64,000 nt of DNA from Turicibacter bilis (GCF_024499055.1 NZ_CP071249.1:620001-684000), one strand, 5' to 3'; numbered from the stretch's first letter, positions 8,708-16,976 are shown. A program made the numbers and translations. The notes: generated from the letters alone by a model not told the origin.

Positions 8708-9766
8708 TTAGTTAGTTAGTAGCATCATATTTGAACTATATAGAATAATGAAGAATGTAAAGATAAACATGACGCCAATAATAATCATAATGACGAGCAA
8801 ATTCATCATCCCTGTATTAAAGACATCTAAAATTTTAATATAATCTTTACTAATAATGGGTTGAATCACCGCTCCTAATAAACGAAATAAAATTAGGCTA
8901 ACACCCACCTTTATCACTGGGAATGCCACAATGATGACTAAAGTAATCACACTAAGTAGCCCAACACTATTTCTTAAAATGGATAACGTCGAAACAACTG
9001 AGACAACCGTATCTGTAAAACGCGTTCCGATGACAGGGATATGATTCATTAAGTTTTGTGTCGTTCGAAAAAACAATCCATCCGCAAAGCTAAGTGTCAT
9101 GTTTTGAATGGACATTAATGTTAAAAAAAAGGCAAAATAGCCACCTAACGTCCAAACTGCAATTTTATTAATAAACTCAATTAAACGACCGTACAAGTCT
9201 TCAATATTAATCTGATTAATAAATCCAAAAATCGTCCCAATGACTGTTAAAGGCATACTAATCGCGTTAATAAAGAAATAAGAAGCATTAATCAAAAAGA
9301 CAACCGCAGGTTTAAATAATGCCTGATTCCAAAGAGCACCTGTAATCGTAATCAACGATAATAAAATTGGAAAAATCGCGACGACGATATTCATATACCT
9401 CGTTAAAATATCTAATACATAATCATGATAAAAAATAAATAACTGAAAGAGCTGAACCATCAAAACTAGTTTTAAGACGGTATTTGTGATTTTCTCATAT
9501 TTCGTTGAAAACGAGGATTGAATATTTTGAAACAATGCGATAATCAACAAAAAAATTAAAATACTTTTAAATTGAGAAAAACCCGTGGATAATTCATGCA
9601 TCGCATAATCACCGAGTGATTGAAAAAATCCAACAATATCAAACTTCTCAACATTTAACAGATTAGATTTATCTAAGTAGTCGGCATTGATGAGCCAATC
9701 ATATTGGCTGTAAATCTCAGCCCAAATATTTTCAAAAGATGATAGATCCACACTTGCTCCATCCAT
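8708..9766 (-). CDS. spoIIIAE: stage III sporulation protein AE
   Basis: Polytopic membrane protein of the SpoIIIA complex, permease-like, thought to form part of the export apparatus between mother cell and forespore. The 352-residue protein shows about eight hydrophobic segments and the conserved middle part (FINKIAVWTLGGYF, SFADGLFFRTTQNLMNHIPVIG). B. subtilis SpoIIIAE is about 400 residues and begins with a cleaved signal peptide; here the first ~70 residues are hydrophilic and no signal peptide is visible. The ATG follows GGAGGGGG, so this start looks real. Identity is secure. Confidence 0.93.
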   Translation of the reverse strand: MDGASVDLSSFENIWAEIYSQYDWLINADYLDKSNLLNVEKFDIVGFFQSLGDYAMHELSTGFSQFKSILIFLLIIALFQNIQSSFSTKYEKITNTVLKLVLMVQLFQLFIFYHDYVLDILTRYMNIVVAIFPILLSLITITGALWNQALFKPAVVFLINASYFFINAISMPLTVIGTIFGFINQINIEDLYGRLIEFINKIAVWTLGGYFAFFLTLMSIQNMTLSFADGLFFRTTQNLMNHIPVIGTRFTDTVVSVVSTLSILRNSVGLLSVITLVIIVAFPVIKVGVSLILFRLLGAVIQPIISKDYIKILDVFNTGMMNLLVIMIIIGVMFIFTFFIILYSSNMMLLTN

Positions 9767-9793
9767 TGCTCCCCCTCCTAGTACATAAATTAG

Positions 9794-10177
9794 TTAGACG
9801 ACTGATAAGATAAGTTCAAACAGTGTAATAATCATAGGTAAACTATATCCAATTAAATATAACTTAACGATGTACTCAAACATCTTTCCGACATTTCCTA
9901 AACTTGCTTCCGTTAACAAAAAGCTAACGAATTCTGCATAATACACAATCCCAATTAATCGAATAATAATGGTCACATACTGCTGCTCTACATTAAAATT
10001 CAAAAAGACGTTAGTAATTTCTCCAATCATACTTGATAAGAGTTGTAAGGCCATCATAAAAAAATACGTCAGCAAAACTAAACTAAAGCATTTGGCGTAT
10101 TTTGAATTGACTTCATTTAATAATAAATAAATAATGGCACATGCAATTACGAGTGTAAGTATTTTGACAATATCAAT
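9794..10177 (-). CDS. spoIIIAD: stage III sporulation protein AD, apparent AUU start
   Basis: Small membrane protein of the SpoIIIA complex, homologous to SpoIIIAC. Conventional start codons would begin only at the TTG at 10075, giving 93 residues and cutting off the first membrane helix. The open frame continues upstream and encodes the missing family N-terminus (IDIVKILTLVIACAIIYLLL). No in-frame ATG, GTG or TTG exists there. AGGAGGGG lies six bases before ATT (10175-10177), and ATC (10178-10180) is the alternative. From ATT the protein has 127 residues, close to the usual ~130. Either translation starts at AUU/AUC, or the sequence has an error or mutation. Confidence 0.82.
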   Translation of the reverse strand: MDIVKILTLVIACAIIYLLLNEVNSKYAKCFSLVLLTYFFMMALQLLSSMIGEITNVFLNFNVEQQYVTIIIRLIGIVYYAEFVSFLLTEASLGNVGKMFEYIVKLYLIGYSLPMIITLFELILSVV

Positions 10178-10191
10178 GATGGCCCCCTCCT

Positions 10192-10398
10192 TTATAGCAT
10201 AAAAATCGTTCGTAAACTCGTCATTAAAACTTCAATCAGTTGGACAATAAAGACTAACATATAAACATACCCTGCTAGCATGACTAACTCACTTATTTCC
10301 TTTCCAACATCAAACTTTTTAAAAAACAATGCAATAAATCCAAGGATAAACGCAACTCCCGCAAACCTTAGTAATCCCGTTATATCAACTATCGGCAT
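10192..10398 (-). CDS. spoIIIAC: stage III sporulation protein AC
   Basis: A 68-residue protein with two membrane helices (about 8-25 and 37-60), typical of SpoIIIAC, a membrane part of the mother cell-forespore channel. The start ATG follows GGTGG. In other spore formers spoIIIAA (an ATPase) and spoIIIAB come first in this operon; here spoIIIAC is the first gene, and the 293 bases before it up to efp have no room for either. Thirteen bases separate its stop from the next ribosome-binding/start region of spoIIIAD. Confidence 0.92.
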   Translation of the reverse strand: MPIVDITGLLRFAGVAFILGFIALFFKKFDVGKEISELVMLAGYVYMLVFIVQLIEVLMTSLRTIFML

Positions 10399-10438
10399 GT
10401 TTCTTCCACCTCATCCTTTCATTAAAATTTGCTAATTA

Positions 10439-10467
10439 ACCTTATGTCCTCTTAAAGAAAAAAATGA
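10439..10467 (-). promoter_or_regulatory. candidate sigma-E promoter of spoIIIAC-AH
   Basis: On the minus strand TCATTTTT (10460-10467), a 13-base spacer and CATAAGGT (10439-10446) resemble the sigma-E pattern TCATATTT, 12-14 bases, CATACAAT. The position 40 bases before spoIIIAC fits an operon that begins there. The -10 match is only partial. Confidence 0.4.
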
Positions 10468-10634
10468 TACTTTCAGACCATTCTTACCGCTCCTCCTCTA
10501 TCATCTACTAAATGCACGTCATATTCCTGCTTAAAACGCCTTAAAACAAATCACCTATTGTTTTCACTGTCGGAAAAACACCTCCCTCTCGTACCTTTAA
10601 ACACCTATTTCTTGACTTGTTTTAGAAAATAAAA

Positions 10635-10668
10635 AAAGACTTAAAAAGCAGCAGCCTTTTAAGTCTTT
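10635..10668 (-). terminator. efp terminator
   Basis: 15-bp stem with one G-T pair (AAAGACTTAAAAGGC against GCTTTTTAAGTCTTT), TGCT loop and further T residues on the minus strand. It separates efp from the spoIIIA operon. Confidence 0.85.
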
Positions 10669-10691
10669 CAGAATCATTCAATTATAAACGA

Positions 10692-11249
10692 TTACCCACG
10701 AGAAACATAACGTCCATCGTTAGTGTTGATGATTAATTTATCTCCAACTTCAACGAATAATGGAACTTGTAAAGAGTATCCAGTTGAAACTGTTGCACTC
10801 TTAGTTGCATTTGAAGCTGTGTTTCCTTTCACACCTGGTTCACATTCAACAACTTCTAAAGTTACTTTTTCAGGTACTTCAACCCCTAAAATTTCGCTGT
10901 TGAATGTATTGATTTTAACTTCCATACCTTCAACTAAGAAGTTTTTCTCATAATCTAATTGTGCAACTGGGATTTCTAATTGCTCATATGTTTCATTGTT
11001 CATGAATACATATTCTTCACCCATTGAGTATAAGAATTGCATTGTTGATTTTTCAATGTGAGCACGTTTAACTTTTTCACCTGCATTGAATGTATTATCA
11101 ATAACAGCTCCAGTACGTAAGTTACGTAATTTAGAACGTACGAACGCTTGCCCTTTACCTGGTTTAACGTGTTGGAATTCGATAACTTGGAATAAGTTTC
11201 CTTCGTAATCGATTGTCATTCCTGTTTTAAAATCATTTGTAGAAATCAT
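10692..11249 (-). CDS. efp: elongation factor P
   Basis: Relieves ribosomes stalled on polyproline. The 185-residue protein has the three beta-barrel domains of EF-P; the modifiable lysine lies in [10 protein letters not shown] near residue 32, and the C-terminus ends in the family's [12 protein letters not shown] signature. ATG after AAGGAGG. It is monocistronic with its own promoter and terminator. In B. subtilis efp sits next to spoIIIAA; here it sits next to spoIIIAC, which points to deletion of the two genes in between. Confidence 0.97.
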   Translation of the reverse strand: MISTNDFKTGMTIDYEGNLFQVIEFQHVKPGKGQAFVRSKLRNLRTGAVIDNTFNAGEKVKRAHIEKSTMQFLYSMGEEYVFMNNETYEQLEIPVAQLDYEKNFLVEGMEVKINTFNSEILGVEVPEKVTLEVVECEPGVKGNTASNATKSATVSTGYSLQVPLFVEVGDKLIINTNDGRYVSRG

Positions 11250-11312
11250 AAAAATCCTCCTTGCACACTATACAAACTACTCCTAGTAGTATGATAATCA
11301 TTTCCGTATTTA

Positions 11313-11341
11313 ATTATAACGATTAATGATTAAATTGTCCA
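11313..11341 (-). promoter_or_regulatory. sigma-A promoter of efp
   Basis: TGGACA (11336-11341), 17-base spacer, TATAAT (11313-11318) on the minus strand, about 60 bases before the efp start. Confidence 0.65.
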
Positions 11342-11514
11342 TGCAAACCCGCCCTTTTTTGCCTAATAAAACCTCTTTTTTTAGCCTTTTCCTAATCTCT
11401 TAGTATTTTATCCCTGATTGTTTTAAAAACTCCCACGATATCCCTATAAAAGTGCTTTATTTTTATCTTAAAATTCTGTAAAATATTATTATAATTAAGA
11501 AAAAGGAGGTTCTA

Positions 11515-11910
11515 ATGATGGATTGGAGATTATTAATCATTGCCATTATTTTAGGGATCATTTTAGGACTATTTATTATGATGCGCCGTGAATCAAAAAA
11601 GGCTGTCGTGAATTTATCAGAAAAAGAATTCGTTGAGAATATGCGTAAAGGACAATTAGTAGACCTCCGCAAAAAAGAGGAATTTGATCAAGGACATATC
11701 AACGGGGCTCGTAACATTCCATTTGTAATGTTAACACGTAACCCAGGTAAATTACGTCGTGACTTACCAATCTACTTATATTGTGAAAAAGGTAAGGTAT
11801 GTAAACGTGCGGCATTAGTTCTTTACGGAAAAGGATATGAAAACATCTATCAACTTGAAGGTGGATTAACAAATTGGACTGGACCGTTAAAGAAAACAGT
11901 TAAAAAATAA
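11515..11910 (+). CDS. membrane-anchored rhodanese-domain protein (YqhL-like)
   Basis: A 131-residue protein with an N-terminal membrane helix (about residues 5-23) and a rhodanese domain (about 35-125). The active-site loop YCEKGKVCKRAA holds the sulfur-carrying cysteine near residue 91, so a sulfurtransferase or sulfur-carrier activity is possible; substrates are unknown. It corresponds in form and in position near efp to YqhL of B. subtilis. ATG after AAAGGAGG. A TATAAT (11490-11495) lies just upstream, with a poor -35. Confidence 0.88.
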   Translation: MMDWRLLIIAIILGIILGLFIMMRRESKKAVVNLSEKEFVENMRKGQLVDLRKKEEFDQGHINGARNIPFVMLTRNPGKLRRDLPIYLYCEKGKVCKRAALVLYGKGYENIYQLEGGLTNWTGPLKKTVKK

Positions 11911-11913
11911 AAT

Positions 11914-11950
11914 AAAAAGATTATTAAATTCTAGAATTTAATAATCTTTT
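11914..11950 (+). terminator. terminator of the rhodanese gene
   Basis: 17-bp stem (AAAGATTATTAAATTCT against its complement) around a TAG-containing loop, followed by seven T residues. Confidence 0.85.
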
Positions 11951-11984
11951 TTTATGCACACTATTAATATCTCACTCATTAAAA

Positions 11985-12008
11985 AAAACACACATAAATG
12001 TGTGTTTT
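11985..12008 (-). terminator. terminator of rpsU-yqeY
   Basis: AAAACACACAT pairs with ATGTGTGTTTT with a tiny loop, followed by T residues on the minus strand; it overlaps the yqeY stop. Confidence 0.8.
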
Positions 12009-12459
12009 AGTTTTGGTTTAAGTAAGCTTTCACTAATGTACTTACTAGGGCACCGTCTGCACGTCCCTTTGTTTTAGGAACGATTGCACCCATCAACTTA
12101 CCCATGTCAGATGGATTGATTGCGTTAATCATTTTAGCTGTTTCAGATATAAGTTGTTTAATCTCTTCCTCAGTAAGTTGTGCTGGTAAATAAGCATTTA
12201 AGTACACTAACTCTTGCTCGATTTTTTCTGCTAAATCTTCACGATCAGCATCTCTAAATTCTTTTAAAGAATCTCGACGTTGTTTAACTTCACGTGACAG
12301 AACAGTTAATTCCTGTTCTTCATTTAACTCTGCTACACCTAAATGAATTGATTCATTTTGTAAAGATGCTTTTAACATACGAATGACAGATAAGCGATCC
12401 TTTTGTTTCGCTTTCATTGCCTCTTTCATATCAGCATTTAATTGATCGAGTAATGCCAC
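12007..12459 (-). CDS. yqeY: GatB/YqeY domain protein
   Basis: A 150-residue helical protein of the YqeY family, related to the C-terminal tRNA-binding domain of amidotransferase subunit GatB; its role is not established, though it is often linked to translation because of its constant partnership with rpsU. The motif IRMLKASLQNE near residue 25 and the C-terminal MGKLMGAIVPKTKGRADGALVS are family hallmarks. I start at the GTG at 12459, six bases after AGGTG. It is downstream of rpsU by 20 bases. Confidence 0.92.
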   Translation of the reverse strand: MALLDQLNADMKEAMKAKQKDRLSVIRMLKASLQNESIHLGVAELNEEQELTVLSREVKQRRDSLKEFRDADREDLAEKIEQELVYLNAYLPAQLTEEEIKQLISETAKMINAINPSDMGKLMGAIVPKTKGRADGALVSTLVKAYLNQN

Positions 12460-12479
12460 TGAAATCACCTATTTAAAAA

Positions 12480-12668
12480 TTAGTATTTGTTACGTTTGCT
12501 AGCTGTTTTACGAGCTGCTTCAGATTTTTGTTTACGTTTGATACTCGGTTTAACGTAATATTCACGTTTACGAGCTTCAGTAAGGGTACCTACTTTAGAT
12601 ACTTCTCTCTTAAAACGACGTAATGCATCATCTAATGATTCGTTTTTTCGAACTACAGTTTTAGCCAC
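12480..12668 (-). CDS. rpsU: 30S ribosomal protein S21
   Basis: Small-subunit protein near the mRNA exit that assists initiation. 62 residues from the GTG at 12668 ([19 protein letters not shown]), which follows GGAGG by seven bases; a longer frame upstream is only leader sequence. The lysine/arginine-rich tail [15 protein letters not shown] matches S21. It forms a two-gene unit with yqeY, as in B. subtilis; there the pair lies beside mtaB, whereas here a murE and a femX-like gene lie between. Confidence 0.96.
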   Translation of the reverse strand: MAKTVVRKNESLDDALRRFKREVSKVGTLTEARKREYYVKPSIKRKQKSEAARKTASKRNKY

Positions 12669-12828
12669 CACTAACCCTCCTTCCGCTTCGCTACGATTAA
12701 CAGTAATATTATACAACATATATCGGGTTCTGTAAACAAAACAAAATAAATTCATTAAAATGATTTTATGTTATAATAATAAACGATAATAATATTATTG
12801 ATAAACAAGAACTTAAAGGTGGAGTTTT

Positions 12829-14142
12829 ATGAAATTTGTGACCAATTTATCAGCAGAACGTTTTAATACTTTCGCTGCCAGCCATCAAAAAAATCACTTT
12901 TTACAAAGCTACGAATGGGGAGTCTTCAAATCAAAATCACCTGACTGGTCATTCGATACCGTCGGATTAGAAGATAAAGATGGAAACTTAGTTGCAGGAG
13001 CGCTCGTTCTGATTCGCTTCCTTCCGATTATCAAACGTCCTTTCTTATATATCCCACGCGGATATATTATTGACTTTAATGATGCTCAACTACTCCAAAC
13101 ATTCACAGAAGCGATGCGTCAATATGCCAAATCTAAAAAAGCGATCTTTATCAAAATTGATCCAGATATTAAATATGTTGATCGTACAGTTGATGGGGAG
13201 AAAGTTGAAGGTGCTGCCCCAAATAATGAACTTCTTCAAACTTTAACGAACTTAGGCTATCGTCACCTTGGATTCACTCAAGACTTTGATTCTAGCATTC
13301 AACCTCGTTATACATTCCGTTTAGATTTAACCCCTTCAGAAAAAGACTTATTACAAGGATGCCATTCTAAAACACGCTATAACATTAAGGTCGCTCAGAA
13401 AAAAGGAATTGAAATTGTTGAAGGAAATCGTGAAGATTTAAAAACATTTGAAGCGATTATGCGTGTCACTGGTGAACGCGATGGATTCTTAACACGCCCT
13501 CTCTCTTATTTTGAAGATATGTATGACACTTTGGCACCAAATGAAATGTGTAAACTTTACTTAGCTAAATTAAATACAAAACAGGCCTTAGCAAATATCG
13601 AAGAAGAATTAGCGCAAACCGAACAATCAATTTCTAATTTACAAGCTCAACTTCAAAATAAAGAGTTAAATGAGAAAAAGCGCCAAAAACTTCAAAACAA
13701 ATTAGAACCTGAGGCAAATAAATTAAAAAACTTAACGCAACAAAAAGAAGAGCTTCAAAAATTATACGAAGAGCATCCTACTGGTATCACAATGTCAGGA
13801 ATTATCGCGACTTACTTTGGTAACAAGTCATGGTACTTATACGGAGCAAGTGATAATGTGTATCGTGAATTCATGCCTAACTATTATATTCAGTGGCAAG
13901 CCTTCACGGAAGCTAAAAAAGCTGGCTATGAAATCTATGACTTCTTTGGAATCAGTGGAAAAACGGACGAGTCTGACCCACTATACGGTCTATATCGTTT
14001 TAAAAAGGGATTTGGCGGAGACTTTACTGAATTCATTGGGGAATTTGATTACGTGATCGATCCAATCGGTTATTTCGCTTGGACCAAACTACTCCCACAA
14101 TTTAAAAAATTCAAGAAAAAATTACGTCAGAAAAAGCATTAA
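12829..14142 (+). CDS. FemABX-family peptidoglycan bridge aminoacyltransferase
   Basis: Enzymes of this family use aminoacyl-tRNA to attach the first or later bridge residues (Gly, Ala, Ser) to the stem-peptide lysine of lipid II. The 437-residue protein has the FemABX plan: two GNAT-like domains with HFLQSYEWGVFKS near residue 22 and, after it, SKTRYNIKVAQKKGIEI near 180, and a long antiparallel coiled coil at about 250-315, rich in Glu, Gln and Lys, as in FemA and FemX. The C-terminal segment with DFFGISG and GLYRFKKGFGG is also typical. It faces murE1 across a shared terminator. Which amino acid it adds cannot be read from sequence. Confidence 0.92.
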   Translation: MKFVTNLSAERFNTFAASHQKNHFLQSYEWGVFKSKSPDWSFDTVGLEDKDGNLVAGALVLIRFLPIIKRPFLYIPRGYIIDFNDAQLLQTFTEAMRQYAKSKKAIFIKIDPDIKYVDRTVDGEKVEGAAPNNELLQTLTNLGYRHLGFTQDFDSSIQPRYTFRLDLTPSEKDLLQGCHSKTRYNIKVAQKKGIEIVEGNREDLKTFEAIMRVTGERDGFLTRPLSYFEDMYDTLAPNEMCKLYLAKLNTKQALANIEEELAQTEQSISNLQAQLQNKELNEKKRQKLQNKLEPEANKLKNLTQQKEELQKLYEEHPTGITMSGIIATYFGNKSWYLYGASDNVYREFMPNYYIQWQAFTEAKKAGYEIYDFFGISGKTDESDPLYGLYRFKKGFGGDFTEFIGEFDYVIDPIGYFAWTKLLPQFKKFKKKLRQKKH

Positions 14143-14176
14143 AAAAAGTGTTCCTCGATTGAGGAACACTTTTTTT
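14141..14176. terminator. bidirectional terminator between femX-like gene and murE1
   Basis: 16-bp perfect stem (seven A residues then GTGTTCCTC) with a 4-base GATT loop and A/T runs on both sides, between two converging genes. Confidence 0.9.
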
Positions 14177-15617
14177 ATCCAATTTGAAGTTTTTTACGTA
14201 AAATTTCTTTTGCTACTTCACGATCATCTAATTCAATATTTCCACTTTTCCAATATTGAACCTTTTCATGACCACGACCTGCAATTAAGACAATATCATT
14301 TTTCTGAGCTTTATTAATCGCTGCTTCAATTGCTTTAATACGATCAACAATGACTTCATAATGACTTTCTTCCATTCCTTGTGTCATTTCATTTAAGATA
14401 TCGACTGGGTCTTCTGAATGAGGGTCATCCGTTGTAAAAATGACATCATCCGCATAATCCACAGATAATTTTGCAATCACGGGACGTTTTGTACGATCAC
14501 GGTCACCTGGACAACCGATCACGACTTTAACAGAACTTTGTTTAATATCATTCACAAATTCTAAAACCTTCTCTACCCCATCAGGTGTATGAGCATAATC
14601 CACAATAACTGTAAAATCCTGTCCCTCATTAATAATCTCCATACGACCATCAACAGGCGATAATTTTGCAATCAATGAGACGATTTGTTCCATTGGCATT
14701 CCCGCTGCATAAGCCGAAGCCATAGCACCTAATGCATTATGCACATTAAATGTTCCAAGTAATGGTGTTTTCACTTCGTACTGACCTACTGGTGATTTCA
14801 AAGTAAAGGTCGTCCCAGATGTTGTCATCCTCACATCTAACGCTCTAAAGTCAGCATCCTTTTCAATGGCATACGTATAGAAACGTTGCTGAGCCGCTTT
14901 AAGTCGATTCACTAGTTGAATCCCATATTCGTCATCAAGATTCACAATTCCATAACCATCCGGCGTTAACATTGTAAATAATTTATATTTTGCTTCAAAA
15001 TATTCTTCCATTGTTGGGTGGAAATCTAAGTGTTCGGGTGTTAAATTCGTAAATAATGCAACTTTAAAGCGACAGTAATCCACGCGGTGAAGTTCTAATG
15101 CATGTGATGAAACTTCAATCGCTACATTTTGAACACCGGCTTTAACCATGTTGTTAAACGTTTGTTGTAAGCTTAATGGTTCAGGAGTGGTATTTCTCGG
15201 TTCTATAAATACCTCACCATAACGAATTCCATTCGTTCCAATGTAACCAACATGTCCCTCAAATCCACCTAGTAAATGTTCTAAAATATAGGCCGTCGTG
15301 GTTTTACCATTTGTTCCTGTTAACCCAAATAAATTTAACTTTTCAGTCGGTTTATTAAAGATTAAATGGGCTAAACGAGGTAACTCAGCTTTTGTATCTG
15401 CCACAATGATTTGTGGAATCCCTATATTTTCAATCGATTGCTCACAAACAATAGCAACTGCTCCCGCAACTTCTGCCTGTTTTGCAAAGCGATGACCATC
15501 AACTGTATACCCCTTAATACAGACAAATAAATCACCTGGTTGAACAAGACGGTTATCAGTTGAGATTCCCGTCACTTTCAAATCAAAATCTACATCAAAT
15601 AATAACTTAATATCCAT
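14175..15617 (-). CDS. murE: MurE-type UDP-MurNAc-tripeptide ligase with DDPH motif (murE1)
   Basis: Mur ligase adding the third residue of the peptidoglycan stem peptide. It shows the ATP loop GLTGTNGKTTTAY (about 98-110), EVSSHAL near 168, and the family's GCPGDRDRTKRP segment near 368. At the substrate-specifying position it has DDPH (about 397-400) rather than DNPR; DNPR marks diaminopimelate enzymes, while lysine enzymes have D(D/N)P(N/A). The fourth residue here is His, so the arginine that binds diaminopimelate is missing. Start at the ATG at 15617 (480 residues), seven bases after AGAGG. It is the last gene of prmA-rsmE-mtaB-murE. A second murE lies at 55160. Confidence 0.9.
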   Translation of the reverse strand: MDIKLLFDVDFDLKVTGISTDNRLVQPGDLFVCIKGYTVDGHRFAKQAEVAGAVAIVCEQSIENIGIPQIIVADTKAELPRLAHLIFNKPTEKLNLFGLTGTNGKTTTAYILEHLLGGFEGHVGYIGTNGIRYGEVFIEPRNTTPEPLSLQQTFNNMVKAGVQNVAIEVSSHALELHRVDYCRFKVALFTNLTPEHLDFHPTMEEYFEAKYKLFTMLTPDGYGIVNLDDEYGIQLVNRLKAAQQRFYTYAIEKDADFRALDVRMTTSGTTFTLKSPVGQYEVKTPLLGTFNVHNALGAMASAYAAGMPMEQIVSLIAKLSPVDGRMEIINEGQDFTVIVDYAHTPDGVEKVLEFVNDIKQSSVKVVIGCPGDRDRTKRPVIAKLSVDYADDVIFTTDDPHSEDPVDILNEMTQGMEESHYEVIVDRIKAIEAAINKAQKNDIVLIAGRGHEKVQYWKSGNIELDDREVAKEILRKKLQIG

Positions 15618-15638
15618 GCCATCGCCTCTCATTCACTG

Positions 15639-16943
15639 TTACTTAACCATTTCCCCTTGACAGATTGGATAATCTGCTTTCACAACTTTAACTGGTACAA
15701 CCTCTCCAATGAGATCAGGTGTCCCTTTAAACTCAACTTTCACATAGTTACTAGCATGCCCAACTAAGTACCCTTCATTTGTATGAGAGACTTCTTCCGG
15801 AATGACTTGTAACACTTTCCCTTCACATGAACTTGCATACTCTTTAGCTAATTGCTCACTTAATGCTAATAATTGATTCACACGCATTGACTTAATAAGT
15901 TCAGGCACTTGGTTTTCCATACGTGCAGCTGGTGTTCCATTACGAACTGAATAAGGGAAGACGTGTAACTCAGAGAATCCAATACGTTTAATTGTTTCTA
16001 ATGTTTCATTAAATAATTCTTCTGTTTCACCAGGGAATCCAACGATCACGTCTGTTGTAATCGCTAAGTTATCAAATAACTCACGTAATTCAGTCACTTT
16101 TTGTTCAAACTCAGCTAACGTATATGGACGTTTCATCCCTTTTAAAATCGTATCTGAACCCGCTTGAATTGGCATATGTAAATGATTTACAATTTTATCC
16201 GATTTCTTCATCGCTGCAATGACATCATCTGTTACTTCTGATGCCTCAATCGATGAAATACGGATACGTTTTAATCCTTCAATCTCAATTAAGTCTTGTA
16301 ATAACTTACCGAAGCTATAATCTTCTAAATCTTCTCCATAGGCAGCTGTGTGAATCCCTGTTAAAACTACTTCACAATGTCCATGTTCAACTAATTGTTT
16401 AACTTGTTCTATCACGACTTCTGGTTTTTGTGAACGAACAGTTCCACGTGCCCATGGAATGATACAGTATGTACAGAAATTATTACATCCATCTTGGATT
16501 TTTAATGTGGCACGTGTACGGTCTGAGAATTGTGTGACATTTAAAGTCTCAAATCCATCCACTTTAAAGACATTTTGAATTTGTGAAATAGGTTGACGCT
16601 CTTCACGATATTTTTGTACTAAGGCTGGAATTTGATCACGACCATGTGTCCCGATGACAATATCCACCCCATCAATATCCATAATCTCTTTTGGTTTCGT
16701 TTGCGCATAACATCCCATCACACACATCACGGCTTCTGGATTACGACGAATCGCACGTCGAATCACTTGACGACTCTTTTTATCTCCCGTATTTGTCACT
16801 GTACATGTATTAATGATATATACATCTGCTACTTCTTTAAAGTCTACTTTCTCATAACCTTCGTTTTTAAATAATTCCCATACCGCTTCTGTTTCGTAAT
16901 GATTTACCTTACATCCCAGGGTATGAAATGCTACAGTTGGCAT
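15639..16943 (-). CDS. mtaB: tRNA t6A37 methylthiotransferase MtaB
   Basis: Radical-SAM enzyme that adds a methylthio group to N6-threonylcarbamoyladenosine at position 37 of tRNAs. The 434-residue protein has the N-terminal UPF0004 domain (TLGCKVNHYETEA at residue 8, three cluster cysteines), the radical-SAM motif CNNFCTYCIIPWARG near 145 and a C-terminal TRAM domain. The ATG at 16943 follows AAGGA; an upstream TTG is too close. It is between rsmE and murE1 with short gaps, so probably cotranscribed. Confidence 0.95.
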   Translation of the reverse strand: MPTVAFHTLGCKVNHYETEAVWELFKNEGYEKVDFKEVADVYIINTCTVTNTGDKKSRQVIRRAIRRNPEAVMCVMGCYAQTKPKEIMDIDGVDIVIGTHGRDQIPALVQKYREERQPISQIQNVFKVDGFETLNVTQFSDRTRATLKIQDGCNNFCTYCIIPWARGTVRSQKPEVVIEQVKQLVEHGHCEVVLTGIHTAAYGEDLEDYSFGKLLQDLIEIEGLKRIRISSIEASEVTDDVIAAMKKSDKIVNHLHMPIQAGSDTILKGMKRPYTLAEFEQKVTELRELFDNLAITTDVIVGFPGETEELFNETLETIKRIGFSELHVFPYSVRNGTPAARMENQVPELIKSMRVNQLLALSEQLAKEYASSCEGKVLQVIPEEVSHTNEGYLVGHASNYVKVEFKGTPDLIGEVVPVKVVKADYPICQGEMVK

Positions 16944-16976
16944 CAAAATCAATCCTTTCCATACTCTTGTTGTCTT

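Noticed and set aside
10540-10570. programmed -1 frameshift site in the micro-ORF before spoIIIAC
   Set aside because: The local sequence (GAT TTG TTT TAA) is not a good slippery heptamer and no downstream stimulatory structure is obvious.
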